Origin: Lysinibacter cavernae
GTDB taxonomy: Bacteria > Actinomycetota > Actinomycetes > Actinomycetales > Microbacteriaceae
DNA length: 64,000 bases
NCBI RefSeq assembly: GCF_011758565.1
Contig: NZ_JAAMOX010000001.1
Span: 1,713,838-1,777,837, forward strand
Direction of reading: 5' to 3'
Shown here: one piece after another, positions 9,332-18,580 of the stretch
How positions within the stretch are numbered: the stretch's first letter is position 1
How the letters are laid out: the number at the start of each line of letters is the position of its first letter
The notes under the pieces: generated by a model
What the model saw: only the letters and a program-made list of their open reading frames with translations
Told to the model about the DNA's origin: nothing
Database searches by the model: none
Position numbers and translations under genes: made by a program

Positions 9332-10759
9332 ATGAACGAACAGCAAGCACTCGCAGGGTACCCGGAGGCAGTTCAACTGTCGGCGGATGACGTGCGCAAC
9401 GCCCAGCCAGCCAACGCCCCCATTCTGATTGTCCTCGACGACGACCCAACGGGCACCCAATCGGTGGCAAACCTCCCAGTACTGACCCACTGGGACGAAG
9501 CCGACTTCGACTGGGCGCTTGCCCAAAACGCACCAGCCGTCTACGTGCTCACCAACACCCGCAGCCTCGACGAGACGGATGCGGCCCGCTGCAACCAAGA
9601 GATCGTCGCGAACGCAACGGCATCCGCCGAACGCAGCGGCGCTGCCCTCATCTTCGTCAGCCGAAGCGACTCAACCCTTCGCGGGCACTACCCCCTCGAA
9701 ACCGACGTCATCGCGCAGACCCTCGCCGACACGTCTGGCACCCACATCGACGGTGTTGTCATCGTCCCAGCGTTCCCGGATGCGGGCCGCGTCACTATCG
9801 GCGGCATCCACTACATGCGCTCTGGCGAGACCCTCACGCCAGTTGCCGGAACGGAGTTCGCGAAGGACGCGACGTTTGGCTATGCCTCGTCGTCACTCCC
9901 CGATTGGGTACAGGAAAAATCGGAGGGACGGTTCCAATCGGAGCAGGTCATCCAGCTCACGCTCGACATCATCCGCGGCGGCACACATCTCATCGCTGAG
10001 GCCATCAGCGAAGCAACCGATTCGACACCAATCGTGGCTGACGCCGTGAGCGAGGATGATCTTCGCTTGCTCTCCCTCGGCCTCATCGAGGCGGAATCCC
10101 GGGGCAAGAAACTGCTCTACCGCGTCGGCCCACCGTTTGTTCGCGCACGCATTGGCCAGGACGTCAAGGCTCCCCTCCTTCGCGAGGAGATCTACCCCGC
10201 CGATGCCGCAGCTCCCGCCTCGGCTGGTGGGCTCATCGTTGTTGGCTCGCACGTTGGCGTCACCACCCGCCAGCTTGCCAAGCTCACGGCGGAGCGCCCC
10301 GACGCAACAACCATCGAGATTGACGTCGAGCAGGTGCTGGCAACCGAAACGGCCGAGGCCTACCTCGCCGACGTATCCCACACGGTTTCCTCGCAGCTCC
10401 TCAACGGCGATGTCATCGTGCACACGAGCAGGACGCTCAAGCGGACCGACGATCCAGACGAGAGCCTCAGCATCTCGCGCCGGGTCTCCGCTGCCCTCAT
10501 CTCGGTTGTTCAGCACACCCTTGCAGCGCAGCCGCCTCGGTTTGTGATCGCGAAGGGCGGCATCACCTCAAGCGACGTCGCAACGCACGGCCTCGGCATC
10601 CGGCACGCAATCGTCCGCGGACCAATGCTGCCTGGCATCGTCTCGCTGTGGGAGCCAGTTGACGGACCTGCCATCGGCATCCCATACATCGTCTTCGCCG
10701 GAAACGTTGGTGACGACAATTCCCTCGCGGCCGTTGTCACAACCCTGACCGCACCCTAG
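9332..10759 (+). CDS. Four-carbon acid-sugar kinase family protein (DUF1537/OtnK-like)
   Basis: A 475-residue protein with a typical two-domain DUF1537 layout. The N-terminal substrate domain has ILIVLDDDPTGTQSVANLPVL (about 30-50) and SRSDSTLRGHYPLE (about 110-123). The C-terminal nucleotide-binding domain has VIAKGGITSSDVA (about 408-420) and IVFAGNVGDDNSL near the end. Family members phosphorylate acid sugars or their oxo forms at O4: 3-oxo-tetronate (OtnK), D-threonate or D-erythronate (DtnK/DenK) and 3-oxo-isoapionate (OiaK). It is the first gene of an operon with a HIBADH-type dehydrogenase, GntP permease and aldolase. The exact substrate cannot be read from sequence. ATG 9332 follows AAAGGAGTTCAC. 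Confidence 0.88.
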   Translation: MNEQQALAGYPEAVQLSADDVRNAQPANAPILIVLDDDPTGTQSVANLPVLTHWDEADFDWALAQNAPAVYVLTNTRSLDETDAARCNQEIVANATASAERSGAALIFVSRSDSTLRGHYPLETDVIAQTLADTSGTHIDGVVIVPAFPDAGRVTIGGIHYMRSGETLTPVAGTEFAKDATFGYASSSLPDWVQEKSEGRFQSEQVIQLTLDIIRGGTHLIAEAISEATDSTPIVADAVSEDDLRLLSLGLIEAESRGKKLLYRVGPPFVRARIGQDVKAPLLREEIYPADAAAPASAGGLIVVGSHVGVTTRQLAKLTAERPDATTIEIDVEQVLATETAEAYLADVSHTVSSQLLNGDVIVHTSRTLKRTDDPDESLSISRRVSAALISVVQHTLAAQPPRFVIAKGGITSSDVATHGLGIRHAIVRGPMLPGIVSLWEPVDGPAIGIPYIVFAGNVGDDNSLAAVVTTLTAP

Positions 10760-10794
10760 TTCTGACCATACGCACACCACCAAGGAGAACACCT

Positions 10795-11691
10795 ATGTCT
10801 ACGTATAAAGTCGCCGTCCTCGGCCTCGGCGCGATGGGGCTGCCAATGGCGACCCGGCTCACGAGCCAGCTCACCGTTCACGGCTTCGACATCGCGCAGC
10901 CGCGACTCGATCTGGCCGTCGAAGCCGGCGTGCTGCCCTTCACCTCTGCCGTTGATGCCGTCGCCGGAGTCGATGCGGTGCTGCTCGCGGTTCGCGACGG
11001 CGCGCAACTTGAGGATGTCCTGTTTGGTGCGGCTGGAATTGCCGGTTCCCTCGCGGCTGGCTCGGTTGTTATTCTCACCAGCACGGTGGGAATGGATGGC
11101 ATCACCTCTGTCGCCTCGCGCCTCGCAGCGTCGAATGTTGAACTCGTTGACGCCCCGCTCAGCGGCGGACCGGTCCGCGCGGGCGAGGGCGACCTCTTGA
11201 TCGTGGTTGGGGCGTCTCCCGCCGCACGCGCAACGGCAGCACCGGTGCTTGAGTTGCTCGCATCAACCCTCACGGTTGTTGGGGACAAGGCCGGCGACGG
11301 CCAGGCACTCAAGACCGTCAACCAGCTGCTCTGCGGCGTGCACATCGCTGCGGCGGCCGAAGCCCTTGCGCTTGCGGAATCGCTCGGACTCGACCCAGCA
11401 GCAACCCTCGACGCCCTCATGTCGGGCGCGGCCGCATCCTTCATGCTTGGCAACCGCGGACCCCGCATGTTGCAGGCCTACGACGAAGACGGAGCCGAGG
11501 TGCTCAGCCGACTTGATATCTTCGTCAAAGACATGGGAATCGTTGGGAAGGCCGCACGCGCTGCCGGACTTGCTACCCCGGTTGCCGCTGCGGCCGAACA
11601 GCTCTACCTCATCGGGAAGGCTCAGGGACTCTCCGCGAAGGACGACTCCGCCGTCATTACCGCCATCGCCCCACACACCACCAACAACTAA
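10795..11691 (+). CDS. NAD(P)-dependent 3-hydroxyisobutyrate dehydrogenase-family protein (L-threonate dehydrogenase-like)
   Basis: A 298-residue protein. The Rossmann motif VLGLGAMGLPMATRL sits at residues 8-22; the substrate loop DAPLSGGPVRAGEGDL at about 119-134; the catalytic lysine is in KTVNQLLCGVHIAAAAEA at about 170. The C-terminal FVKDMGIV stretch completes the beta-hydroxyacid dehydrogenase pattern. Next to a DUF1537 kinase the best match is LtnD, which oxidises L-threonate or D-erythronate at C2 to 2-oxo-tetronate; tartronate semialdehyde reductase is the main alternative. It lies 35 bp after the kinase with a clear AAGGAGAACACCT ribosome site. Confidence 0.85.
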   Translation: MSTYKVAVLGLGAMGLPMATRLTSQLTVHGFDIAQPRLDLAVEAGVLPFTSAVDAVAGVDAVLLAVRDGAQLEDVLFGAAGIAGSLAAGSVVILTSTVGMDGITSVASRLAASNVELVDAPLSGGPVRAGEGDLLIVVGASPAARATAAPVLELLASTLTVVGDKAGDGQALKTVNQLLCGVHIAAAAEALALAESLGLDPAATLDALMSGAAASFMLGNRGPRMLQAYDEDGAEVLSRLDIFVKDMGIVGKAARAAGLATPVAAAAEQLYLIGKAQGLSAKDDSAVITAIAPHTTNN

Positions 11692-11717
11692 CCAGGCCGC
11701 GGCCAGGAGACTCCCCC

Positions 11718-13166
11718 ATGAACAGCATCATTTCGCGCTTCGCAGAAGCAGCGCCAATTGCGCCAACCACCCAGCTCGAAACGGGATGGCTTCTTGCCAT
11801 CGCCGCCGCCGGCATCGCCGTGCTCCTCGTTCTGATCATCCGCTTTCGGATTCACGCCTTCGTCTCGTTGCTGTTTGTCAGCATCCTCGTTGCCGTCTCG
11901 ACGAACATCTCGCTCGTTGACGTCTTCCCGCTGATTGCGAGCGGCGTCGGTTCCACAATGGGCAAGGTGATGATCATCATCGCCCTCGGCGCGATCCTCG
12001 GCCGACTCATTGAGGTGTCTGGCGGCGTGCAGAGCCTCGCCGACCACTTCACGACCATGTTTGGGCCAAAGCGCGTCGCTGTCGCCCTCACGATTGTTGC
12101 CTTCTTAGTCGCAATCCCCGTGTTCTTTGAGGTTGGCGTCATCGTGATGGTCCCCATCATTTACGCATTCAGCAAGATCGCCGGTTTCAGCCCGATTAAA
12201 TTTGGTCTTCCCATGTTTGGTCTCATGCTCACGGTGCACGTCGTCGTTCCGCCTCACCCCGGAATCGTCGCTGGCTCTGGCCTGTTTGGTGCCGACATCG
12301 GGCTCGTAACCGTTGTTGCGCTGCCGATCTGTGCGGTGCTTGGATTCCTCTGCTACTGGGTCTCCAGCATCATGAACCGTCGCGACTACGATCTTGCCCC
12401 AAGCGTGGCCGCTCAGATGAACGAATTTGGCACCGCGAGCACGATGATCACCACAACAGACAAGACCGGCAATGTGATCGCTCCTCCGCGCCCACGCGTC
12501 ATCATCTCGTTGATCGCCATCCCAATCGTGCAAATCCTTGTTGGAACGGTCCTCTCACTCACCCTGCCAACCGGCACGTTTGCGAATGACCTTGCCGTGT
12601 TCATCGGAACCCCAGTCTGTGCCCTGCTCGTCGCCGTGGCAATCGCCTTCTTCGCGCTTCCGGTCCGCAGGGGCTGGGGACTGCAGCGCACCAACGAGGT
12701 CTTCGAATCGGCGTTCCCGCCCATCGCTTCTATCCTGCTCGTTGTTGCCGGCGGTGGGGTCTTTGGAGCCGTCCTCCAGACCAGCGGGATTGGCACGGCC
12801 CTCGCGACCGCGCTTGACGGCCTTGGCGTGCCGCTCATCCTCCTCGGCTTTGTGCTCACCCTCATTCTCCGCGCCGCTCAGGGCTCAGCAACGGTCGCAA
12901 TCGTGACCACCGCAAGCCTGCTGGCCGCCGCGGTTGAGGCGGGCGGCTACACGCCGTTCCAGGTTGCGCTCATTACAGTCGCCGTCGGCTTTGGTGGCCT
13001 CGGCCTTTCGATGGTCACGGATGCGGGATTCTGGATTGTCACCCGGTACCTCGGCCTGACGGTCGCAGACGGTCTGCGCACGTGGACGGTACTCACAACG
13101 ATCCTCGGTCTGGCGGGCTTCCTGATTACCTGGGTCATCTTCCTCCTCACCGGAGGCGGGCTGTGA
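11718..13166 (+). CDS. GntP-family sugar-acid:H+ symporter
   Basis: A 482-residue integral membrane protein with about 12-14 hydrophobic segments. The GntP/Gnt family signature is visible in GKVMIIIALGAILGRLIEVSGG (about 90-111), in IPVFFEVGVIVMVPIIYAF and in the LTVHVVVPPHPGIVAGSGLFGAD loop (about 172-195). Family members take up gluconate, idonate or related acids with protons; here the neighbouring enzymes point to a tetronate-type acid. It lies 26 bp downstream of the dehydrogenase and its stop overlaps the aldolase start (GTGA), so all are translated from one message. Confidence 0.9.
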   Translation: MNSIISRFAEAAPIAPTTQLETGWLLAIAAAGIAVLLVLIIRFRIHAFVSLLFVSILVAVSTNISLVDVFPLIASGVGSTMGKVMIIIALGAILGRLIEVSGGVQSLADHFTTMFGPKRVAVALTIVAFLVAIPVFFEVGVIVMVPIIYAFSKIAGFSPIKFGLPMFGLMLTVHVVVPPHPGIVAGSGLFGADIGLVTVVALPICAVLGFLCYWVSSIMNRRDYDLAPSVAAQMNEFGTASTMITTTDKTGNVIAPPRPRVIISLIAIPIVQILVGTVLSLTLPTGTFANDLAVFIGTPVCALLVAVAIAFFALPVRRGWGLQRTNEVFESAFPPIASILLVVAGGGVFGAVLQTSGIGTALATALDGLGVPLILLGFVLTLILRAAQGSATVAIVTTASLLAAAVEAGGYTPFQVALITVAVGFGGLGLSMVTDAGFWIVTRYLGLTVADGLRTWTVLTTILGLAGFLITWVIFLLTGGGL

Positions 13167-14008
13167 GAACCAACCTCGATGACCTCGTCCGCACCCGCCT
13201 AGCCGAGGGCGCGGCGGTTCCCGCGCTCACCTGCTACGACTTCACAACGGCACAGGGCGTTGTTGCCGGGGCAGAAGCGTTTGGGCACGGCGTCATCCTG
13301 CTTGTCACACCAAAGACCGCTGCTACCTCCTCCGGGCTGCGATTTATCGCGGCTCTCCGTACCCTCGCCGACGCGGCAACCGTGCCAGTCTCCGTGCAAC
13401 TCGATCACGCTACCGACCTCAACGTCATCCTGAGCGCGGTCGATGTGGGAGTTGACTCCGTTCTTGCTGACGGTTCACAACTCGGTATGGAAGAGAACGC
13501 GGAATTTGTCGCAACGGTCCGAAGGGCAACCGAGGGCTCCGGAATTGTCCTCGAGGCAGAACTTGGCAGCATCGAGGGCGACGAAGATCGATCATTCGAG
13601 GTCGAATCGGTTGGTAAGACGGATGCCGCGCTCGTCGCCCCATTTATGGCAGCATCCGGCGCCCACCTGCTCGCAGCATCCGTTGGCAACGTGCACGGGC
13701 ACTACAAAGGGGAACCACAGCTGGACTGGGAGCTCATCGCCAGCATCCGGTCACTGACCCCCGCGCCGTTGTCGCTGCACGGTGCGTCGGGGCTGCCGGC
13801 AAGCGACCTTGAGCGAGCGGCAAGCGAAGGCATCGGCAAGGTCAATATCAACACCGAGCTGCGCGCCACGGTGCTTGCCACGCTCGGGGCACAGCTTGAG
13901 CAGTCGAAGCTCGACGGCAACAATGTGTTTGCGCTCGAAGAACGCTGGCGCGCGGCCGTCACGGCCTTCACCGTCGACGCGCTCGCGCGGCTCGACAGCC
14001 GCGCCTAA
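13163..14008 (+). CDS. Class II fructose-bisphosphate aldolase-family protein
   Basis: The GTG at 13163 overlaps the permease stop and gives 281 residues; a longer in-frame start at 13082 lies inside the permease gene and is unlikely. Zinc and catalytic residues of the class II FBA/KbaY/GatY family are present: SVQLDHATD (Asp and His, about 72-80), VGNVHGHYKG (His, about 175-184) and LSLHGASGLP (His, about 204-213), followed by VNINTELR, the phosphate and DHAP site. Family members split ketose bisphosphates to DHAP plus an aldehyde. In this operon it replaces the AraD-like OtnC decarboxylase usually found beside OtnK, so its real reaction is open. Length and motifs are normal. Confidence 0.85.
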   Translation: MRTNLDDLVRTRLAEGAAVPALTCYDFTTAQGVVAGAEAFGHGVILLVTPKTAATSSGLRFIAALRTLADAATVPVSVQLDHATDLNVILSAVDVGVDSVLADGSQLGMEENAEFVATVRRATEGSGIVLEAELGSIEGDEDRSFEVESVGKTDAALVAPFMAASGAHLLAASVGNVHGHYKGEPQLDWELIASIRSLTPAPLSLHGASGLPASDLERAASEGIGKVNINTELRATVLATLGAQLEQSKLDGNNVFALEERWRAAVTAFTVDALARLDSRA

Positions 14009-14029
14009 GCCGCACGACGACGGGGGTGG

Positions 14030-14057
14030 GCGCGCATCCGCAGTTTTGGATGCGCGC
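14030..14057. terminator. Stem-loop after the aldolase gene
   Basis: GCGCGCATCC (14030-14039) pairs perfectly with GGATGCGCGC (14048-14057) around an 8-nt loop. There is no downstream T-run, so it may be an L-shaped terminator or a processing/attenuation hairpin that separates the metabolic genes from the GntR gene. Confidence 0.5.
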
Positions 14058-14122
14058 TCACCGACGCGCTACATTCGTACTGTGCGCCGGGCATCGGCAC
14101 ATGGCATTCCTGAGGAGATACT

Positions 14123-14839
14123 GTGGCCCGAAAATCGCTTGTCACGGAAATCGTCAATGCGATCCTTGACGACATCGTCAACGGCGTTCTCCCCAGCGAG
14201 GCTGGCCTCCCGAGCGAGGCCGAAATCGCAGAGGCCCACGATGTGAGCCGCCTGACAGCACGAGAGGCCATCCGCACGCTGCAGGCCCAGGGCATCATCC
14301 GGGTCGAAACGGGCAAGGGTTCGTTTGTGAACCCGGTCTCGGAGTGGGAGTCGCTGGATGCCGTACTCCGCGTCTCCGCAGCGGGGACGAGCGACGCTGA
14401 GGTCGCGATCCAGCTGCTTGAGCTCCGCCAAATCTTTGAGACGGGGGCAGCCGGGCTTGCCGCCGTTCGCCGGTCTGACGAGGACATTGCCCAGCTGAAG
14501 GCTAATCTCGCAGAGATGCAGCAGGCCCACCTTGACGGCGACGTGGGCACGTTTGTGCGTGCCGACCTTGCGTTCCACGACATCATCCTGAAGGCGTCCC
14601 GCAACGTCTTCCTCGGCGTCATGTTTGAACCGCTCACGAGGATCCTCACGCAGCGCCGCGCGCAAACGTCTCGTGTCCACGACATCCAGGCCCACGCGAT
14701 TGTTGAGCATCGCGGCATCCTTGAGGCCCTGACCACTGGTGACCCCGATTTGGCGAAGAACGCGATGGACAGCCATATGCGCCAGACCCTTGAGGATTTG
14801 CAGACCTACGTACTCTCGGCAGCGCCCGCGCAGCGCTAG
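14123..14839 (+). CDS. GntR-family transcriptional regulator, FCD subfamily
   Basis: A 238-residue protein starting at GTG. Residues about 5-70 are a winged helix-turn-helix of the GntR type: LPSEAEIAEAHDVSRLTAREAIRTLQAQGIIRVETGKGSFV. Residues about 90-230 are an all-helical FCD effector domain with metal-ligand-like positions (D in RADLAFHDIIL, and the late H positions in VEHRGILEAL and DSHMRQTLEDL). FCD proteins bind sugar acids or other organic acids and usually repress the adjacent catabolic genes. The dyad over the 9274 promoter is the likely operator. It is separated from the aldolase by 114 bp with a hairpin. Confidence 0.9.
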   Translation: MARKSLVTEIVNAILDDIVNGVLPSEAGLPSEAEIAEAHDVSRLTAREAIRTLQAQGIIRVETGKGSFVNPVSEWESLDAVLRVSAAGTSDAEVAIQLLELRQIFETGAAGLAAVRRSDEDIAQLKANLAEMQQAHLDGDVGTFVRADLAFHDIILKASRNVFLGVMFEPLTRILTQRRAQTSRVHDIQAHAIVEHRGILEALTTGDPDLAKNAMDSHMRQTLEDLQTYVLSAAPAQR

Positions 14840-14879
14840 CGTCCTGCGCTTCCGCGTTCGCGTATCCCTCCCCCACAAG

Positions 14880-14948
14880 CCGCATGTATTTGCGACTTTC
14901 TGCGGGCAGATCGCGGTTTCACCCGCAAAAAGTCGCAAACAGATGCGG
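14880..14948. repeat. Intergenic long inverted repeat, copy 1
   Basis: Two 27-bp arms (14880-14906 and 14922-14948) pair at 24 of 27 positions around a 15-bp spacer. The left arm contains the core TATTTGCGACTTTCTGCG. A second element with almost the same core lies at 63788-63859, so this is a dispersed family rather than a simple terminator. No gene is visible between 14840 and 15009. Confidence 0.8.
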
Positions 14949-15009
14949 TTGAGGGCCCGCGTGTGAGGGGTGGTGGGTGAGGGGTGTGTGAGAGGAGTTT
15001 GGGTGGGCT

Positions 15010-16224
15010 TTAGCGCCGCCGACGGTCAAGCAGCACGCTGACGGTCGCGAAGAACAGGCCACCTATTGCGAGCACCACGCCAACCCAAATGGGCGAGATG
15101 AACCCATAGCCTGCAGCGATGACCACGCCGCCAAGGTACGCGCCGGCTGCGTTACCAATATTGAACGCCGAATGGTTGAGCGCTGCAGCAATCGATTGTG
15201 AGTCTTTTGCCACATCCATCAGGCGGGTCTGGATGGTCGGCCCAAGCGCCTGCGTCGTAATACCAACCGCAAACACGCCGATCAGCAGCCCGGGCAAGCT
15301 CTGCACGAGGAACGCCAGCCCAATAAGCGACGCAATCACCAAGACGAAGGACACGATCATGGTGCGCGAGACACTGAGGTCAGCAAATCGCCCGCCAAGC
15401 ATCGTGCCAAACGTCATGCCAACGCCCATGGTTGCAAGCACCCACGGAACGACCTCTTGTCCGGCACCGGTGACCTCGGTTGTGAGCGGCGACACGTAGG
15501 TGTACACCGCAAAGAACCCGCCGAAGCCGATGGCCCCGATGAGCATCGCAAGCCATACCTGCGAGTTGCCAAAGACCTTCAGCTCTCGGCGGACCGTTGC
15601 CCCCGGGTCGCCCTCCATCTTGGGAACAACACACCACACGGCGACAAAGGTCAGCGCAAAGATGAGGGCAACAACGAGGTAGGCAACGCGCCAACCGAGC
15701 GACTGCCCAACGAAGGTAATGAGGGGAACGCCAATCACGTTAGAGATGGTGAGCCCAAGCATGACGAGCGACACCGCCCTGCCCCTCCTGCCCATTCCGA
15801 GCAGGGACGCGGCAACGAGCGACGCAATGCCAAAATACGCGCCGTGCGGAAGGCCAGCGATAAACCGGGCCGCGAGCACAAGGCCAAACGACGGGAGCAC
15901 GGCCGTGGCAACGGTTGACAGCGCAAACGCCCCAAGGAGCCAAAGCAGCAGCGTCTTGCGCGGCAGGCGTGCGCCGATTGCCGCGATGGTTGGCGCACCG
16001 ACCACAACGCCGAGGGCGTAAACGGTGATCATCCAGCCGGCATTCGCGAGGGCGGCATCCTGATTCCCCGAGTACAGCGCAGGGTCAAGGTCGCGCGCAA
16101 TGTCGGGAAGCAAGCCCATCGCCACAAACTCGGTGGTTCCGATGGCAAATCCGCCCATTGCGAGGGCAAAAATAGCGGCCCGAGCGCGGGCAGGGGTAAG
16201 TACCCCCGAGTTAGGTGGATTCAC
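15010..16224 (-). CDS. MFS transporter, DHA1 family (AraJ/CmlA-like)
   Basis: A 404-residue protein with 12 predicted membrane segments. The first segment carries FAIGTTEFVAMGLLPDIA, typical of the DHA1 drug:H+ antiporter group that includes arabinose- and chloramphenicol-export proteins. The region ARFIAGLPHGAYFGIASLVAA is the conserved motif C-like fifth helix region of this group. It probably exports a small molecule; the substrate is unknown. It is divergent from the next MFS gene with 100 bp between the starts. Confidence 0.85.
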   Translation of the reverse strand: MNPPNSGVLTPARARAAIFALAMGGFAIGTTEFVAMGLLPDIARDLDPALYSGNQDAALANAGWMITVYALGVVVGAPTIAAIGARLPRKTLLLWLLGAFALSTVATAVLPSFGLVLAARFIAGLPHGAYFGIASLVAASLLGMGRRGRAVSLVMLGLTISNVIGVPLITFVGQSLGWRVAYLVVALIFALTFVAVWCVVPKMEGDPGATVRRELKVFGNSQVWLAMLIGAIGFGGFFAVYTYVSPLTTEVTGAGQEVVPWVLATMGVGMTFGTMLGGRFADLSVSRTMIVSFVLVIASLIGLAFLVQSLPGLLIGVFAVGITTQALGPTIQTRLMDVAKDSQSIAAALNHSAFNIGNAAGAYLGGVVIAAGYGFISPIWVGVVLAIGGLFFATVSVLLDRRRR

Positions 16225-16324
16225 TTGGCAATCTTATGCCCTTCGCCGGGCTTCGACAGCGTTTCTGCCCGCTATCCGCGCGGAATATGTCGCCTTTTTG
16301 GCCGGGGACCGACAGAATAGCTTC

Positions 16325-17734
16325 GTGACTCAAACTCCCGCACACCACGGCGCCGCCGGCCCTACCCAAACCCGCCGCCAGCGCCTCGACGCGCTGCCGT
16401 TTACCAAGAAGCACCGCCAGTTACTCGTTGGCTCAGGTGCTGGCTGGGCGCTCGACGCAATGGATGTTGGCCTCATCTCCTACATCGTCGCCGCGCTCAC
16501 GGTGCAGTGGGCGCTCACACCGGGAGAGGCCTCCTGGATCGTGTCGGCTGGCTTCATCGGGATGGCGGTCGGTGCCGCCCTCGGCGGGATGCTCGCAGAC
16601 CGCCTCGGCCGGCGAACGGTGTTTGCCATCACGCTCATCGTGTTTGGCGTCGCAACGGGGCTTGCCGCCTTTGCCTGGTCCGTTGGTACCCTCATCGCGC
16701 TTCGTGTGTTCATCGGCCTCGGCCTCGGCGCGGAGCTTCCCGTGGCGTCAACGCTGGTCAGCGAGTTCGCGCCGTCGCGCATCCGAGGCCGCGTCATCGT
16801 TATTTTGGAGGCGTTCTGGGCCGTTGGCTGGACACTCGCCGCGATCATTGGCTTCCTTGTGGTGCCGTCAAGCGAGATTGGCTGGCGCGTTGCCCTGCTC
16901 GTTGGGGCGGTTCCTGCGGTGTTTGCGGCCGTCGTTCGGTTCCGCCTGCCAGAATCGGTGAGCTTCCTTGAGTCGAGGGGCAGATTTGCCGAGGCGGAAG
17001 CGACGGTTCGTCAGTTTGAGGAATCCGCAGGGGTCCCGTCACCGGCAGACGCGCCGCTTGCCGACGAGCAGCCAACGGACGGTATCCAGCCAGCAGCACT
17101 CGGGGCCCGCGCCCGCTTCTTCGGCCTGTGGGCAGCCCCGCACCGACGCAACACGGCGGCGCTGTGGACCGTGTGGTTCTGCGTGAATTTTGCCTACTAC
17201 GGGGCCTTCATCTGGATTCCGTCGCTGCTCGTTGCCGCGGGTTTCGACCTTGTTCGGTCGTTTGGCTACACGCTCATCATTACCCTCGCGCAGCTGCCAG
17301 GCTATGCCGTATCGGCCTGGCTCATTGAGGCGTGGGGGCGAAGGAGCACGCTTGCAACGTTCCTGGTTGGCTCCGCAGTCTCGGCCTTCTTTTTTGGCAC
17401 GGCCTCTGACACAACTCAAATCATTGCGTGGGGCATGCTGCTGAGCTTTTTCAACCTTGGTGCCTGGGGCGCGCTCTACGCGGTGACTCCCGAGCTGTAT
17501 CCGTCGGTGCTGAGGGGCACGGGGGCCGGATGGGCTGCCGGATTCGGCAGGGTTGCCTCAATCGTCGCCCCGCTTCTGGTTCCCCTCATCCGCGAGCTTG
17601 GCGGCACTTCACTCTTGTTTGGCATTTTTGCGGCGTTCTTTGCCGTTGCGACGGTTGGGGCGCTCCTGCTCGCTGAGAAACGGGGGCGCGCGCTCGATGA
17701 TGACGCGGCCGTCGGCTTGCCGGTGCGGACCTGA
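16325..17734 (+). CDS. MFS transporter of the NiaP/aromatic acid:H+ symporter group
   Basis: The GTG at 16325 gives 469 residues; the longer frame from 16100 would overlap the divergent MFS gene and is rejected. Twelve membrane segments are seen. GAGWALDAMDVGLISYIVAAL in helix 1, GMLADRLGRRTVFAI in loop 2-3, and RVFIGLGLGAELPVASTLVSEFAPSRIRGR match the metabolite:H+ symporter group, especially the niacin transporter NiaP. A large cytoplasmic loop lies between helices 6 and 7. Import of niacin or another small carboxylic acid is likely; NnrD, an NAD(P)-repair enzyme, is encoded 0.85 kb away, which is suggestive only. Confidence 0.8.
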   Translation: MTQTPAHHGAAGPTQTRRQRLDALPFTKKHRQLLVGSGAGWALDAMDVGLISYIVAALTVQWALTPGEASWIVSAGFIGMAVGAALGGMLADRLGRRTVFAITLIVFGVATGLAAFAWSVGTLIALRVFIGLGLGAELPVASTLVSEFAPSRIRGRVIVILEAFWAVGWTLAAIIGFLVVPSSEIGWRVALLVGAVPAVFAAVVRFRLPESVSFLESRGRFAEAEATVRQFEESAGVPSPADAPLADEQPTDGIQPAALGARARFFGLWAAPHRRNTAALWTVWFCVNFAYYGAFIWIPSLLVAAGFDLVRSFGYTLIITLAQLPGYAVSAWLIEAWGRRSTLATFLVGSAVSAFFFGTASDTTQIIAWGMLLSFFNLGAWGALYAVTPELYPSVLRGTGAGWAAGFGRVASIVAPLLVPLIRELGGTSLLFGIFAAFFAVATVGALLLAEKRGRALDDDAAVGLPVRT

Positions 17735-17893
17735 TATTCGCACCATTCGACGGGCGAAAGGTCAGCGGTCTCACACCTCCTTCCCAACTGCCAGCAGTAC
17801 TCTAAACCTCAGAACCACCAACTCACTTCGCGCCTGTTTTTGCGTAGAAGCGTTGGCACCAACGAAGCAACCAAGTCAGCGAGAGGAGCTGCG

Positions 17894-18565
17894 GTGACCC
17901 ACCGAATGCGTGCAACGCTCGTTGCGCTTGTCATTTGCTTCTTGCTCATCATCGCGGTCCTCGTTGCAGCACTCACGATTTTCACGACGAGGGTTGGCTC
18001 GCCCGAGGGCAGCGCCGCCGCGAGCGCGTCAGGCTCACATATTGTTGCCGACGACCACGATGTTCTTTCTGCGCCAGAGCCGGTGCGTTACGAGGCAACA
18101 AGCAATTCCGCCGACCTCATCACCCTGCAGATTGGCTCGGGCCTCACAAGCACCATTAGCGTTGCCGCCACCACGAGCGGCGACCTCGAAATCACCGACG
18201 ACATGCTGACGCAAGCGTCGCTCGATATCACCGCAGAGGGATACCCGGCGGTGAGCTTTGTGCTGACCGAGCCGTGCTATCTCGGCCGGGGTGCCGTCAC
18301 TGGTGACGCGGGTTCAACGGCCGTCGGTACGCTGTACGTCAACGGCAACGCGTATCCAGCATCGGTACTCATCTCCACGGATTTCAGCGATTCGACGGGA
18401 ACCGTACACGGCAGCGCAACCATCCCTGCTGAGGCTCTTGCCGGCGTTGATCTTGGGTTCTCCAACACCAATTTGTCGAGCGGCAATGACACGTTTGCGC
18501 TGCCTGACCCCGCATCTGGCACGATCGAGTTCACCCTCACCGCCGAGCGCTTCGGCACCAAGTAG
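17894..18565 (+). CDS. Membrane-anchored or secreted protein of unknown function
   Basis: The start is set at GTG 17894 because AGGAG lies 5 nt upstream; a longer frame from 17840 lacks this. The 223-residue product has one hydrophobic segment at about residues 7-30 (TLVALVICFLLIIAVLVAALTIF), followed by a Ser/Ala-rich linker and a roughly 180-residue extracytoplasmic beta-rich domain with one visible cysteine (TEPCYLGRG). I do not recognise the family. It is convergent with nnrD. Confidence 0.65.
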   Translation: MTHRMRATLVALVICFLLIIAVLVAALTIFTTRVGSPEGSAAASASGSHIVADDHDVLSAPEPVRYEATSNSADLITLQIGSGLTSTISVAATTSGDLEITDDMLTQASLDITAEGYPAVSFVLTEPCYLGRGAVTGDAGSTAVGTLYVNGNAYPASVLISTDFSDSTGTVHGSATIPAEALAGVDLGFSNTNLSSGNDTFALPDPASGTIEFTLTAERFGTK

Positions 18566-18580
18566 CTGGCTTTCCGCCGG

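Noticed and set aside
14069-14938. 289-codon minus-strand frame
   Set aside because: It is antisense to the FCD GntR gene, which has clear domains and a regulatory context.
16100-16324. N-terminal extension of the NiaP-like transporter
   Set aside because: The extension would overlap the start of the divergent MFS gene and has no homology; GTG 16325 gives the usual family N-terminus.
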